From the NCBI RefSeq assembly GCF_000381885.1, contig NZ_KB907208.1, positions 682,001-746,000 on the forward strand: a DNA stretch of 64,000 bases, given 5' to 3'. The notes under the pieces were generated by a model that ran no database searches, was not told the DNA's origin, and saw only the letters and a list, made by a program, of their open reading frames with translations. Shown piece by piece: positions 49,587 to 59,396 of the stretch (its first letter is position 1; every line of letters starts with the position of its first letter). Made by a program: the position numbers and the translations under genes. This stretch comes from Actinomadura atramentaria DSM 43919. Lineage in GTDB: Bacteria; Actinomycetota; Actinomycetes; Streptosporangiales; Streptosporangiaceae.

Positions 49587-50006
49587 ATGACCCTGAACGA
49601 GACCGAGCGCGCGTTCGTCGACGCGCACGACCTCGCGCGCCTCGCGACGATCGCGCCCAACGGCGCGCCGCAGAACAAGCCGGTCGGGTTCCGGTACAAC
49701 GCGGAACTCGGGACGATCGACATTCACGGCTTCGCGATGCCGTCCTCGGCGAAGTACCGGAACGTCCAGGTCAATCCCGAGGTCGCGGTCGTCATCGACA
49801 GCGTGGTGGGGGAGGGCGCGGAGGGCGTCCGGTTTTTGGAGGTGCGCGGGCGCGCGGAGACGGCCGTCGCCCCCGACCCCGACGAGCACCTGTCGGACGA
49901 GATCATCCGGGTCCGGCCGCGCCGCCTCACGGGGTGGAACGTCGACCCGGAGCGGCCCGGTCCCTACGCGCGGAACGTCGGCGCGGCGGAGGCCGCGCGT
50001 TCGTGA
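49587..50006 (+). CDS. PPOX-class F420/FMN-dependent protein
   Basis: 139 residues with the split-barrel PPOX pattern: ARLATIAPNGAPQNKPVGFRYN, then SAKYRNVQVNPEVAVVIDSV and FLEVRGRAETA, matching the F420-dependent class common in actinomycetes. The substrate is unknown. GGAGGAGGAC lies before ATG 49587. Confidence 0.85.
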   Translation: MTLNETERAFVDAHDLARLATIAPNGAPQNKPVGFRYNAELGTIDIHGFAMPSSAKYRNVQVNPEVAVVIDSVVGEGAEGVRFLEVRGRAETAVAPDPDEHLSDEIIRVRPRRLTGWNVDPERPGPYARNVGAAEAARS

Positions 50007-50072
50007 ATTGCGCGGCGCGGGGGATGGCGAAAGTGAGAACGCGGCAATGGCGCGGCCGCGCTTCCGAATGAG

Positions 50073-50145
50073 TGTCCCCGGTCGGAGTCGAACCGACAAC
50101 TAGACCCTTTTAAGGGGTCCGCCTCTGCCGTTGGGCCACGGGGAC
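50073..50145 (-). tRNA. tRNA with UAA anticodon in a class I (short variable loop) body
   Basis: On the minus strand 73 bases fold as a full cloverleaf: acceptor GTCCCCG/CGGGGAC, anticodon stem GACCC/GGGTC around loop CTTAAAA, a 5-base variable loop, T arm GTCGG-TTCGACT-CCGAC, and discriminator A. CCA is not encoded. The anticodon is TAA, which reads the rare leucine codon UUA. Bacterial tRNA-Leu normally has a long variable arm (as in bldA); this one does not. Its amino-acid identity is therefore unclear. Confidence 0.85.
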
Positions 50146-50768
50146 GGAACGATCCTAAGTCCCTTCGGACGCGGTGATCCAGCCCGCCGGAAGCGAGGTT
50201 CGAGTGCGTTCACGATCCGGTAACCGCCCGTACCGGTAATGAGTCAAGTGCGCTTTCACTCGCGCATTGACGACGAGTATGTCCAACTTGTCCAAAGTGG
50301 GACGGAAATGCGGGGGTGCCGAAGCATCGCCCGGTGGGCGGGGGCGCGGGCGTGGCACGCGAGCCGGGGTAACGGCGCGGTAAACGGCGCCGGGGGTGGC
50401 CGGAACCGGTCCCCGGAAAGGCGTTCGGTATGGCCGGATGCGGTCCGGGCCGAACTCGGACGCGCGATGCGGGAACTGGTCCCGCGGCATGGTATCGAGT
50501 CGCCGCTGAATGGCGGCGGGGCGTGAATGATCCTCACAATCGCCCGGGCGCGGCGTGCGGGAATGGCCGGGAATGGCGGCGGCGCGGAGGCTGATCACCC
50601 CCGCGCCGTCCCGGTGCTCGTCGCCCGTGCGTCCAAGGCCTGTCCCAACGTGCCTCAGCCACAGCGCGAGTGCGTTACCCGGCCGGATCGCGGAGCGATG
50701 CCGCGCTCGCACAGGCCCGGTGAGGCCCGAGCCGCCAGGCGAGGGCCGTGGGCCGGGACTTTGACTGT
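50146..50768. other. Intergenic stretch without a supported gene
   Basis: No convincing gene is seen in these 620 bases. The open frames lack family features and ribosome sites. The region should contain the promoter of the leftward tRNA gene at its left end. Confidence 0.5.
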
Positions 50769-51194
50769 CTAGTCGTCCACCCAGCCGTGCTTCTGGGCCA
50801 GCGGGAGCAGGCTCTCGCGGACCCGCAGCAACTGGGCGCCCGTGAGGTCGGGCACGCTCTTGAGCAGCAGCTCGGTGACCTCCTCGCGGAACTCCGCCGG
50901 GGCGAGGACGTCGCACAGGACGTCGTCGCCGCCGGGCCCCGCCGGGCGGCCGCCCGCCTCGGCGAACGGCTCGCGGCGCGGCGGCGGGCCGTCCACGACC
51001 CGCACCGAGAACGCCTTCGGACCGCGCTCGCCGTCCATGACCTCGAACTCGACGACCGTGCCCGGCGTCAGCACCGACTTGTCGTCGGAGATCTCGTTGG
51101 CGTGGACGAAAACGTCCGGACCGCCCTCGTCCGGGGCGATGAAACCGTACCCGCGGACCTCGTCGAAACGCAGAACTCTTCCCGACACCACCAC
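50769..51194 (-). CDS. Cold-shock-domain protein with C-terminal extension
   Basis: 141 residues. The N-terminal about 67 are a cold-shock OB fold with GYGFIAP (RNP1) and DVFVHANEI (RNP2). The rest is a linker and a helical segment (LLLKSVPDLTGAQLLRVRESLLPLAQKHGW). This extended form (the about 127-aa CspA-like family) is typical of actinomycetes and binds single-stranded nucleic acid. GTG and ATG starts close together at 51194. Confidence 0.9.
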   Translation of the reverse strand: MVVSGRVLRFDEVRGYGFIAPDEGGPDVFVHANEISDDKSVLTPGTVVEFEVMDGERGPKAFSVRVVDGPPPRREPFAEAGGRPAGPGGDDVLCDVLAPAEFREEVTELLLKSVPDLTGAQLLRVRESLLPLAQKHGWVDD

Positions 51195-51521
51195 AATGAA
51201 CCATCCACATCAACGCGTTGCGCCGCGGGCCGGGCTTTCGCGCTCGGTCGCTCCCGGGCCGGAATCCGCCGACACTCTAGCACCGGGCCGGGCGCGGTCC
51301 GGCCCGTTCCGGCGCGGAGCGGTCCACGTGTCGGCTGACCTGCGGGTTCGCTGGATTCCCCGGCTTCCCCGAGTTTCCCGAAAAGCGTCGTAGATTCGCG
51401 GCGCGGGACGATCCGGACGCCCGGCCGGAAACGTCGGCGGCCGCCGCCTGATCTCCGTTTAATCCCCCGCCCGGTTGCATGGGCCGCGCCGCGGCACGGT
51501 GCCCGGCGCGAAAGGGGAACC
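51195..51521. other. Intergenic stretch between divergent genes
   Basis: This holds the promoters of the leftward cold-shock gene and the rightward export operon. No gene or clear symmetric site stands out to me. Confidence 0.5.
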
Positions 51522-52028
51522 ATGAAAACCAGGGCCGTGCTCCTCGCCGTCCTCGCCCCGCCGCTGCTCGCCCTCGCGGCGTGCGGCGGGGACGGCGGGA
51601 ACGGCGGCGTCGCGAGCGCGGGCGGCGCGAAGTCCGCCGCCGCCGCGTCGCCGCACGCGTCCACCGATCCGCAGGACGCCCAGCTCAAGTTCGCGCAGTG
51701 CCTCCGGCAGCACGGCGTCCACATCGACGACCCCGCGCCGGGCAAGCCGCTGAGGATCACCGCGAAGAAGGGCGACAACGTCGACATGGACGCCGCGCAG
51801 AAGGCGTGCGTCCACTTCCTCCAGGACGGCGGCGTCGCCAGGACGCCGGACGCGAAGGAGTTCGACCGCATGGTGAAGCTCGCGCGGTGCCTGCGCGAGC
51901 ACGGCCTGGACGCGCCCGACCCCAAGCCCGGCGAGGGCATGCGCGTCCGCGTGGACGAGCACGTCGACCAGGCCAAGGCCGAGGCCGCGCAGCGCGAGTG
52001 CGAGGCCAAGTACCCGGAGGGCCGGTGA
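51522..52028 (+). CDS. Lipoprotein encoded ahead of the MacAB-like operon
   Basis: 168 residues with lipobox ALAACGGDGG. Two related segments follow: LKFAQCLRQHGVHIDDP...AQKACVHFL and VKLARCLREHGLDAPDP...AQRECEAKYPEG, an internal duplication with paired cysteines. Such lipoproteins regularly precede peptidoglycan-binding adaptor/ABC export genes in actinomycetes. It ends in a GTGA overlap with the adaptor gene. Confidence 0.75.
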   Translation: MKTRAVLLAVLAPPLLALAACGGDGGNGGVASAGGAKSAAAASPHASTDPQDAQLKFAQCLRQHGVHIDDPAPGKPLRITAKKGDNVDMDAAQKACVHFLQDGGVARTPDAKEFDRMVKLARCLREHGLDAPDPKPGEGMRVRVDEHVDQAKAEAAQRECEAKYPEGR

Positions 52029-53082
52029 GAACGCCCGCCCGCCGCGCGGCCCTCGGCGCGGCGGCGCTCGCGGCCGTCGCCGGGGCGGCCGCCGCCGTCC
52101 CGCTGCTGCGCGGCGGCGACCCGGCCGCGTCGCGCGCCGCAGCCGCCGCGCCGCCCCCGACCGCCGAGGTCACCCGCGGGGACGTCGTGGACACCGAATC
52201 CGTGGACGGGAAGCTGACGTACTCGGGAAGCCGCAACGTCGCCGCCGCTCCCGGCACCGTCACCTGGACGCCGAAGGAGGGCGCGACCGTGGCCCGCGGC
52301 CGCCCGCTGCTGCGCGTGGACGACCGCCCGCTCGTCCTGATGTACGGCGCGACGCCGTTCTACCGGACCCTGCGGCGCGGCGTCCCGGACGGCAAGGACG
52401 TCCGCCAGCTAGAAGCCAACCTCCAAGCCCTCGGCTACGGCTCGGACCTCACCGTGGACGAGGAGTTCACCGCCGCGACGGCCGCCGCCGTGAAGGAATG
52501 GCAGGACGACGCGGGCCTCCCGGCGACCGGCGCGGTCGCCCCGGGGCAGGTCGTGTTCCTGCCCGCAGCCGTCCGCGTCGGCACGCTCCGCGTCGCGAAG
52601 GGCGACCGGACGGGCCAGGGCCCGGCGATGACGGTCACCGGCACGCGCCCGATCGTCCACGTCGACCTCGACGCGGCCAAGCAGCGCCTCGCCCGCGCGG
52701 GCGCGCCCGTCACGGTCGAGCTGCCCGGCGGCGGGACGGCGAAGGGCCGCATCGCGTCCGTGGGCCGCGTCGCGGAGACCACCGGACGCGGCGATGACAA
52801 ATCGTCCACCGTGGATGTGGACATCCGGCTGACGGGAAAGCCGCCGCGCGGCCTCGACGCCGCGCCCGTGTCCGTCGCGCTGGAGAGCGCCCGCGCGAAG
52901 GACGTCCTGTCGGTGCCGGTCGAGGCGCTGCTCGGGCTGAGCGAGGGCGGCTTCGGCGTCGAGGTCGTGTCGGGCGCCGCGCGGCGGATCGTCCCCGTCA
53001 CACCGGGCGTCTACGGCGGTGGCCGCGTCGAGGTGTCCGGGCCGGGGCTGGCCGCCGGGACGCGGGTGGGGGTGCCCGAGTC

Positions 53083-53086
<4 letters not shown>
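52025..53086 (+). CDS. Periplasmic adaptor-like protein with peptidoglycan-binding domain
   Basis: 353 residues: N-terminal hydrophobic anchor ([16 protein letters not shown]), a lipoyl/HlyD-like strand pair ([26 protein letters not shown]), and a PG_binding_1 domain ([15 protein letters not shown]...[18 protein letters not shown]). A beta-barrel adaptor domain completes it. This is the actinomycete partner of MacAB-like ABC exporters, connecting the permease with the cell wall. GTG 52025. It overlaps the ATPase gene by GTGA. Confidence 0.85.
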
Positions 53087-53756
<670 letters not shown>

Positions 53757-53760
<4 letters not shown>

Positions 53761-54950
53761 GCGCGCGGCTCGCCCCCGCCCGGCTCGCGCCCCGCGACCT
53801 GCTGCGCGTCGGCGCGGCGGGGCTGCGCGCCCGGCCCGCGCGCGTCGTGCTGTCCGCGCTCGGCGTCGCGCTCGGCATCGCGACGATGGTCGCGGTCGTC
53901 GGGATCTCCGCGTCGAGCCGGGCGCAGCTCGTCCGGCAGCTCGACGCGCTCGGCACCAACCTGCTGACCGTCGAGCCGGGCCAGACGCTGTTCGGCGGCA
54001 ACGCGCGGCTGCCGACCGAATCGGTGGCGATGACGCGCCGGATCGGACCGGTCCGGTCGGCGTCCGCGACGGGCTCGACGGACGCGACCGTCCGTCGCAG
54101 CCCGCTGATCGACCCCGCCGACACCGGCGGCATCGCCGTCCAGGCCGCGACGCCCGACCTGCTCGGCACGCTGCGCGGGACGGTGCGCGGCGGCGCGTGG
54201 CTGAACGCCGCGACCGGCCGGTACCCGGCGGTCGTCCTCGGCTCGGCGGCCGCGCGGCGCCTCGGCGTGGACCGCGCCCGCGAGCGGGTGTGGATCGGCG
54301 GCCGCTGGTTCACGGTCGTCGGCGTGCTGGACGCGCTGCCGCTCGCGCCGGAGATCGACCGGTCCGCGCTGGTCGGCTGGACGGCCGCCGAACGCTACCT
54401 GGACTTCGACGGGCACCCGACGAAGATCTACGAGCGGTCGGCGGACGCGTCCGTCGAGGCCGTCCGCGCCGTCCTCGCCCGCACGGCGAACCCCGAGAGC
54501 CCCGGCGAGGTGAACGTCAGCCGCCCCTCGGACGCGCTCGCCGCCAAGGCCGCCGCGACCGGCGCGTTCACCAGCCTGCTGCTCGGCCTCGGCGCGGTCG
54601 CGCTGCTGGTCGGCGGCGTCGGCGTCGCGAACACGATGGTGGTGTCGGTGCTGGAGCGCCGTCGCGAGATCGGGCTGCGCCGGTCGCTCGGCGCGACGCG
54701 CGGGCAGGTCCGGGCGCAGTTCGTCGCGGAGTCGCTGCTGCTGTCGGCGCTGGGCGGCGGGACGGGCGCGGTGCTCGGCGCGGCGGTGACGGCCGCGTTC
54801 GCGGCGTACCGGGGCTGGCCGCCGACCGTTCCGGCGTGGGCGTTCGGCGGCGCGGTGGCCGCGACGCTGCTGATCGGGACGGCGGCGGGCCTCTACCCGG
54901 CGGCGCGCGCGGCCCGGCTGCCGCCCACGGCCGCGCTGGCGGCGTCCTGA
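53757..54950 (+). CDS. MacB/FtsX-type ABC permease
   Basis: 397 residues: one N-terminal helix ([23 protein letters not shown]), a large extracytoplasmic domain, then three C-terminal helices around [42 protein letters not shown], the FtsX/MacB coupling helix. With the ATPase and adaptor it forms a mechanotransmitting exporter; the substrate is unknown (antibiotics, peptides or envelope components are possible). Confidence 0.92.
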
Positions 54951-55133
54951 GGGGCGGGAACACCGCCGCCGGGTGAGCATCGGAGTGCGCGACTTTATGT
55001 GCCACTGCGTATTGTGCCGTGAATCAATGGGATATACCTGTCGGCGGGTGGTTCCGGCGCGCGCCGGGGGCTCCGGCCCCCGGCGCGCCGCCCCGGCCGC
55101 CCGGCCCGTCCCGCCGCCCCGACGAGGAGCCCC

Positions 55134-55607
55134 ATGACCGAGACCGCCATCGACCTCGACGACACCGAGGCCGTCCACGCCCTGTTCGACCGGATCGCCT
55201 CGCCCGCCGAGCTGCGCGGCATCCTCGACGCGCCCGGCGCGGACGAGTCCACGATCGAGGGCTTCGTCGCCGTCATCGGCGCCGAGCGGCTGCTCGACCG
55301 CGTCTTCGACCTCATGTGCGAGCACTTCGTGGGGGAGCGCGCGGGCGGCGAGAGCGGCGTCGTGCAGTGGAACGTCCGCGCCGGCGGCGCCGAGTACTCC
55401 TACCACCTGACGGTGGCGGACGGGGCGGCGACGCGGTCGTCGGGCCCGGCCGACAAGCCCCGCGTGACGCTCAACCTGACCGCCGGCGACCTGCTGCGCC
55501 TGTGCGCGGGCAAGCTGTCCGGCGTCCAGGCCGTGATGAGCGGCAAGATCAAGTTGCAGGGCGACATGATGTGGGGCGCCAAGCTCCCCGGCTGGTTCAA
55601 CATCTGA
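55134..55607 (+). CDS. SCP2 sterol-binding domain protein
   Basis: 157 residues. The C-terminal 110 match the SCP2 lipid-binding fold (VQWNVRAGGAEYSYHLTVADG, PRVTLNLTAGDLLRLCAGKLSGVQAVMSGKIKLQGD). These bind fatty acyl chains or sterol-like lipids. The N-terminal about 45 residues are helical. ATG 55134 with GACGAGGAG upstream. A terminator follows. Confidence 0.88.
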   Translation: MTETAIDLDDTEAVHALFDRIASPAELRGILDAPGADESTIEGFVAVIGAERLLDRVFDLMCEHFVGERAGGESGVVQWNVRAGGAEYSYHLTVADGAATRSSGPADKPRVTLNLTAGDLLRLCAGKLSGVQAVMSGKIKLQGDMMWGAKLPGWFNI

Positions 55608-55628
55608 TCGGGCGACCCACTATCGGTG

Positions 55629-55665
55629 AGTGGGCCGGTCCGCTCCGGGAGCGAACCGGCCCACT
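55629..55665 (+). terminator. Terminator after SCP2 gene
   Basis: AGTGGGCCGGT (55629-55639) and ACCGGCCCACT (55655-55665) form a perfect 11-base stem, followed by ATAATG-rich sequence. Confidence 0.8.
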
Positions 55666-55814
55666 ATAATGAAATTTCTTCAGCTTTCCTGCATGTCAGG
55701 ACGTACGCTCGGTATCTTCCATGCATTCATGGCCCACCCGATGGTGGGGCATAGTGCCCGCTGCGCCTAGTATGGGTCCGTCAACGGCGACGCCGAACGG
55801 GACCAGAAGCGGGT

Positions 55815-56609
55815 ATGGGCAGCTACCGAATCGACGACCTCGCGCGCCGCGCGGACACCACCGTCCGCAACGTGCGCGCCTTCCAGGAGCGCGGCCTGCT
55901 CCCGCCGCCCCGCATGAAGGGCCGGACGGGCTACTACGACGACTCCCACCTCGCGCGCATCCGCATCATCGGCAACCTCCAGGAGCGCGGCTTCACCCTC
56001 GCCAGCATCGGGGAGATGCTGTCGGCGTGGGAGAGCGGCCACAACCTGGCGGACGTCCTCGGCGTCGAGAAGGTCCTCACCGAGCCGTGGTCGGGTGAGG
56101 AGCCGGAGTACCTGGGCATCGCGGAGGTCGTGCAGATCTTCGCGCCCGACCTGACCGAAGAGGACTTCGCGGGCAAGTCGCCCGAGTACTTCCCGATGCT
56201 CGCCCGCGCCGAGGAACTCGGCTTCATCCGCTGGGCGGGGGACCGGTTCGAGGTGCCGAGCCCGCGCCTGTTCCGCGTCGGCGCGGAGCTGCACGCGGCG
56301 GGCGTCTCGCTCAGCACGATCTACGACATCGCCGAGAAGCTGCGCGGCGACTGCGCGACGATCGCGGACCGGTTCGTCCGGCTCGCCGTCGACCAGGCGA
56401 ACCTCCAGGACTTCTCGCGGCTCGCGGAGCGCGAGGACCTGCCGGAGGTCGCCGAGCTGATCGCCCGGCTGCGCCCGCTCGGGCTGGAGGCGATCCAGGG
56501 CATGCTCGCCCAGGAGCTGCACGCCCGCATCCAGGCCACGTTCAGCGACCAGATGCAGGTCCTGACCCGGCCGGTGCCGCGCCCGGTCGCGCCGCCCGCC
56601 GAGGGCTGA
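55815..56609 (+). CDS. MerR-family transcriptional regulator
   Basis: 264 residues with the MerR winged helix at residues 1-70 (YRIDDLARRADTTVRNVRAFQERGLLPPP, YYDDSHLARIRIIGNLQERGFTLASIGEML). A long helical C-terminal part has no cysteine metal site, so the signal is probably an organic molecule or another protein. The divergent or upstream target is unclear. ATG 55815. Confidence 0.88.
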   Translation: MGSYRIDDLARRADTTVRNVRAFQERGLLPPPRMKGRTGYYDDSHLARIRIIGNLQERGFTLASIGEMLSAWESGHNLADVLGVEKVLTEPWSGEEPEYLGIAEVVQIFAPDLTEEDFAGKSPEYFPMLARAEELGFIRWAGDRFEVPSPRLFRVGAELHAAGVSLSTIYDIAEKLRGDCATIADRFVRLAVDQANLQDFSRLAEREDLPEVAELIARLRPLGLEAIQGMLAQELHARIQATFSDQMQVLTRPVPRPVAPPAEG

Positions 56610-56923
56610 TCCCGCCGTCTTTCCCCGCCGGTCGCCGCCGGCTTCTTCGGCGTGCCCGCCCACGATCTTCCCGCTGATCCGTGGCACATGGGCGTTGGGT
56701 TCATGGCCCGTGCGAGCCCTGGGACGGGTGCGTCAAGAGTCGCCTGTTACGCGATGGCTGTTCTGGGCGATATACAACAAACGATGCCAACGCTCCGTTT
56801 CAGTTGAACTTCGTTCAGTGATCTTTGGGCGTTTCGTCGACTTAGTATCGGAGACAGGTGGGGCAATCGCTCACTCGGTGAGCGTTCCGGGGCGGGGCGG
56901 TTCCGCTTGACAGGGAGCCTCGC

Positions 56924-58270
56924 TTGTTTCATCGTATGGTCCATAAATCTATGGAACATAGATTGGCGGTGTTGCTGGTGATCGGAACACGGGAGCTGGA
57001 CGAGGCACGGTGCGTCGACCACGCGGCGCTCCAGGAGGCGCCGCCCGTCCCGGGCCGTCCCGTGGACGAGACCGCCGCCGGGATGGCCGCGCTCCTCGCC
57101 GAGGTCGGCCCGTTCGTCAGCCGCGACGCCGCCGCCGCGATCCGCCGCGAGGTGCCCGCGTACGCGTCCCCCCGGTTCGCCGACGGCCTCGAACTCGCCA
57201 TCGGCATCGGCATCGGGCACTTCATCGACAGCGTCGCCCGCCCCGGGCTCGACGACTCCGCCCTGCTGGCGTTCTTCACCCGGCTCGGCGCGGACGAGAC
57301 GCGCGCCGGGCGCAGCCTGCTCGCGCTCCAGAACGCGGTGAACATCGCGGCGCGCGTGCTCGTCCGGCACCTCACGCGCGTCCTCGCCCCGTGGGACCTG
57401 GTCTCCACGGCCTCCTACGGGCGCGTGATCGAGGAGGTGTTCCCGTTCGTCAACCGCATCGTGCTGGCGGCCGCGAACGGCCGCGCCGAGGTGCGCGGGG
57501 ACGAGACCGACGACGCCGACCGCGCCCGCCGCACGCTCGTCGGCGTCCTGCTCGGCGACGCCGAGGCCGACGAGGCCGACCTGGCCCGCCTCGCCCGGGT
57601 CGCCCGCTGGCCGCTGCCCCGCACGGTCGCGGTCGCGGTCCTCGGCGACGCCGACGAGGACGAGCCGCGCCCGTGGGGCCTCGCGCCGGACGTCCTGGAC
57701 GCCCGCTACCTCAGCGAGCCGTGCCTGATCATCCCCGACCCGGACGGCCCCGGCCGCGCCGAGCGGCTCCGCACCGCGCTGCGCGGCCGCGCCGCCGCCC
57801 TCGGCCCGACCGTCCCCGTCGCCCGCGCCGCCCGCTCACTGGCCTGGGCGCGCCGCACGCTGTCCCTGGCGGGCGAGGGCCGCCTGCCCGCGGACGGCCT
57901 CGTCCGCGCCACCGACCACATGCCGGCCCTGGTGATCCTCCAGGACCCCGAACTCGTCACCTACATCGCCGCTCGCCGCCTGGCCCCGCTGCTGGAGCTG
58001 CGCCCCGGCAAGCGCCACGCCTACGCCGCCACCCTCCAGGCGGTCATGGAGCACAGCTTCAACGCCCAGGCCGCCGCCGAGAAGCTCCACGTCCACCCCC
58101 AGACCATCCGCACCCGCCTCCGCCGCCTCGACGACCTCTTCCAGGGCTCCTTCCAGGACCCGGACCTCCACCTGGAGTTCCTGATGGTCCTCCGCGCCTG
58201 GCTCGACGCCGCCACCCCCGAGACCGACCCCGACTGGTTCACCCCCACCCCCACCCGCCGCCCCCGCTGA
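56924..58270 (+). CDS. PucR-family transcriptional regulator
   Basis: About 440 residues ending in the PucR-type helix-turn-helix (LQAVMEHSFNAQAAAEKLHVHPQTIRTRLRRLDDLF, near residues 375-410). A GGDEF-like CdaR region precedes it. The N-terminal third (VDETAAGMAALLAEVGPFVSRDAAAAIRREVPAY) is the RsbRD-like sensory part of this class. The start is uncertain: the first ATG overlaps a palindrome and lacks a ribosome site. The target is unknown. The last third uses almost only C-ending codons. Confidence 0.82.
   Translation: MFHRMVHKSMEHRLAVLLVIGTRELDEARCVDHAALQEAPPVPGRPVDETAAGMAALLAEVGPFVSRDAAAAIRREVPAYASPRFADGLELAIGIGIGHFIDSVARPGLDDSALLAFFTRLGADETRAGRSLLALQNAVNIAARVLVRHLTRVLAPWDLVSTASYGRVIEEVFPFVNRIVLAAANGRAEVRGDETDDADRARRTLVGVLLGDAEADEADLARLARVARWPLPRTVAVAVLGDADEDEPRPWGLAPDVLDARYLSEPCLIIPDPDGPGRAERLRTALRGRAAALGPTVPVARAARSLAWARRTLSLAGEGRLPADGLVRATDHMPALVILQDPELVTYIAARRLAPLLELRPGKRHAYAATLQAVMEHSFNAQAAAEKLHVHPQTIRTRLRRLDDLFQGSFQDPDLHLEFLMVLRAWLDAATPETDPDWFTPTPTRRPR
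56940..56955. promoter_or_regulatory. Palindrome at the start of the PucR-family gene
   Basis: TCCATA-AATC-TATGGA is a perfect inverted repeat with extended partial symmetry. It covers the region where the PucR gene would start, so it is either a regulator site or a sign that the true start lies further in. The gap 56610-56923 before it holds no gene I can support. Confidence 0.45.
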
Positions 58271-58298
58271 GCATTAGCTCAGTGTTATATTCGGTCGG

Positions 58299-58673
58299 GT
58301 GTCCTGGGATGTCGTCCTTCTCGAACCCGTCGAAGCGTGGTTCCTCGACCTCGCCGTGACCGATCCGCGAACCGCCGCGCTGATCGAACAGGCCGTGGAC
58401 CGGCTGGCGACCGTCGGCCCCACGCTGGGCAGGCCGCTGGTGGACACGCTGGACCACGCCGCGTTGCGCAATCTCAAGGAGCTGAGGCCGGGATCACGCG
58501 GGCGCACGGAGATTCGTATGCTGTTCGTCTTCGATCCCGACCGGGCGGCGATCATCCTGGTCGCGGGTGACAAGGCCGGGCGGTGGTCACGTTGGTACGA
58601 CGAGGCGATCCCGCTCGCCGAGGCGCGGTACGCCGAGTACCGGGCGTGGAAGGACAAGGAGGCCGGGGGATGA
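58299..58673 (+). CDS. HigB/RelE-type toxin
   Basis: GTG 58299 gives 124 residues of the phage-derived Gp49-like/HigB family (VVLLEPVEAWFLDLAVTDPRT, LRNLKELRPGSRGRTEIRMLFVFDP, LVAGDKAGRWSRWYDEAIPLAE). Such toxins cut mRNA at the ribosome. The ATGA overlap with an XRE antitoxin gene, toxin first, is the HigBA order. Confidence 0.88.
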   Translation: MSWDVVLLEPVEAWFLDLAVTDPRTAALIEQAVDRLATVGPTLGRPLVDTLDHAALRNLKELRPGSRGRTEIRMLFVFDPDRAAIILVAGDKAGRWSRWYDEAIPLAEARYAEYRAWKDKEAGG

Positions 58674-58999
58674 GCACCGGACGGTCCTGGAACGACGTCA
58701 AGGCGGAGGCGCGTCGCCGCAACCCCGGGCTGGACGATCCCGCGCTCCGCGGTGAGGCCGCGGCGTCCCTGGACGCCCGGGTGGCCGGGCACCACCTGCG
58801 TGAGCTGCGCAAGGCCCTCGGCAAGACGCAGACCGAGGTCGCGCAGGCGCTGGGCGTCTCGCAGTCCCGCGTCTCGCAGATCGAGAACGGCGACGTCCAC
58901 GCGATGGAGTTGGAGACGCTGCGCGCCTACGCCGCCGCGCTCGGCGGCCACGTCGACGTCACGATCAGCGTCGGCCCCCACTCCATCCGCGTCGCCTGA
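58670..58999 (+). CDS. HigA-type XRE antitoxin
   Basis: 109 residues with an XRE helix-turn-helix (LRELRKALGKTQTEVAQALGVSQSRVSQIENGDVHAMELETL, about 44-85) and a short C-terminal strand region. It neutralises the HigB-like toxin encoded just upstream and represses the pair. ATG 58670. Confidence 0.9.
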   Translation: MSTGRSWNDVKAEARRRNPGLDDPALRGEAAASLDARVAGHHLRELRKALGKTQTEVAQALGVSQSRVSQIENGDVHAMELETLRAYAAALGGHVDVTISVGPHSIRVA

Positions 59000-59039
59000 T
59001 CGGGGCGTGAGCGCGACCGTCGCCTGATCATGGAAGGAC

Positions 59040-59396
59040 TCAGCGGTCGGTGTCCTTCGGGTGGCGGGGGGAGGCGTGGACGATCCAGACGGTGCGGTCG
59101 GCGTCGCTGACGAGGTAGCGGACGCGACCGCCGCTCGTGACCTCGTACTCCCACTGTTCGAGGTCGCGGCCGTTGTGGCGGTGCGTGGCGAGGTCGCCGC
59201 GCAGGCGGTGCTGCCGGTCGGGGTTCGCGTGCGAGCGGGGTTCGGCCCGCAGCGCGTCCAGGCAGCGGCGCGTGTTCGCGAGGGCGAGCCGGCATAACTC
59301 CTCCCAGCCGGTCACCGCGGCGCTGGTCGCGAAGCGCACGTCCCACTGGTCGTCGGGCGGGGGGACGGTGACGCGGTCGCCGCGTTTGGGGCTCAC
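59040..59396 (-). CDS. Probable RelE/ParE-like toxin
   Basis: GTG 59396 gives 118 residues (WDVRFATSAAVTGWEEL, then DRQHRLRGDLATHRHNGRDLEQWEYEVTSGGRVRYLVSDADRTVWIVHA; core about 20-108). This matches RelE-fold toxins with a basic RNA-facing strand. It overlaps by GTGA with the antitoxin-like gene upstream, antitoxin first. This second pair converges on the HigBA pair, leaving 40 bases between them. Confidence 0.75.
   Translation of the reverse strand: MSPKRGDRVTVPPPDDQWDVRFATSAAVTGWEELCRLALANTRRCLDALRAEPRSHANPDRQHRLRGDLATHRHNGRDLEQWEYEVTSGGRVRYLVSDADRTVWIVHASPRHPKDTDR

Noticed and set aside
50239..50526. 95-residue rightward frame between the tRNA and the cold-shock gene
   Set aside because: No ribosome site, no family features, and the composition follows the GC skew of random high-GC DNA.
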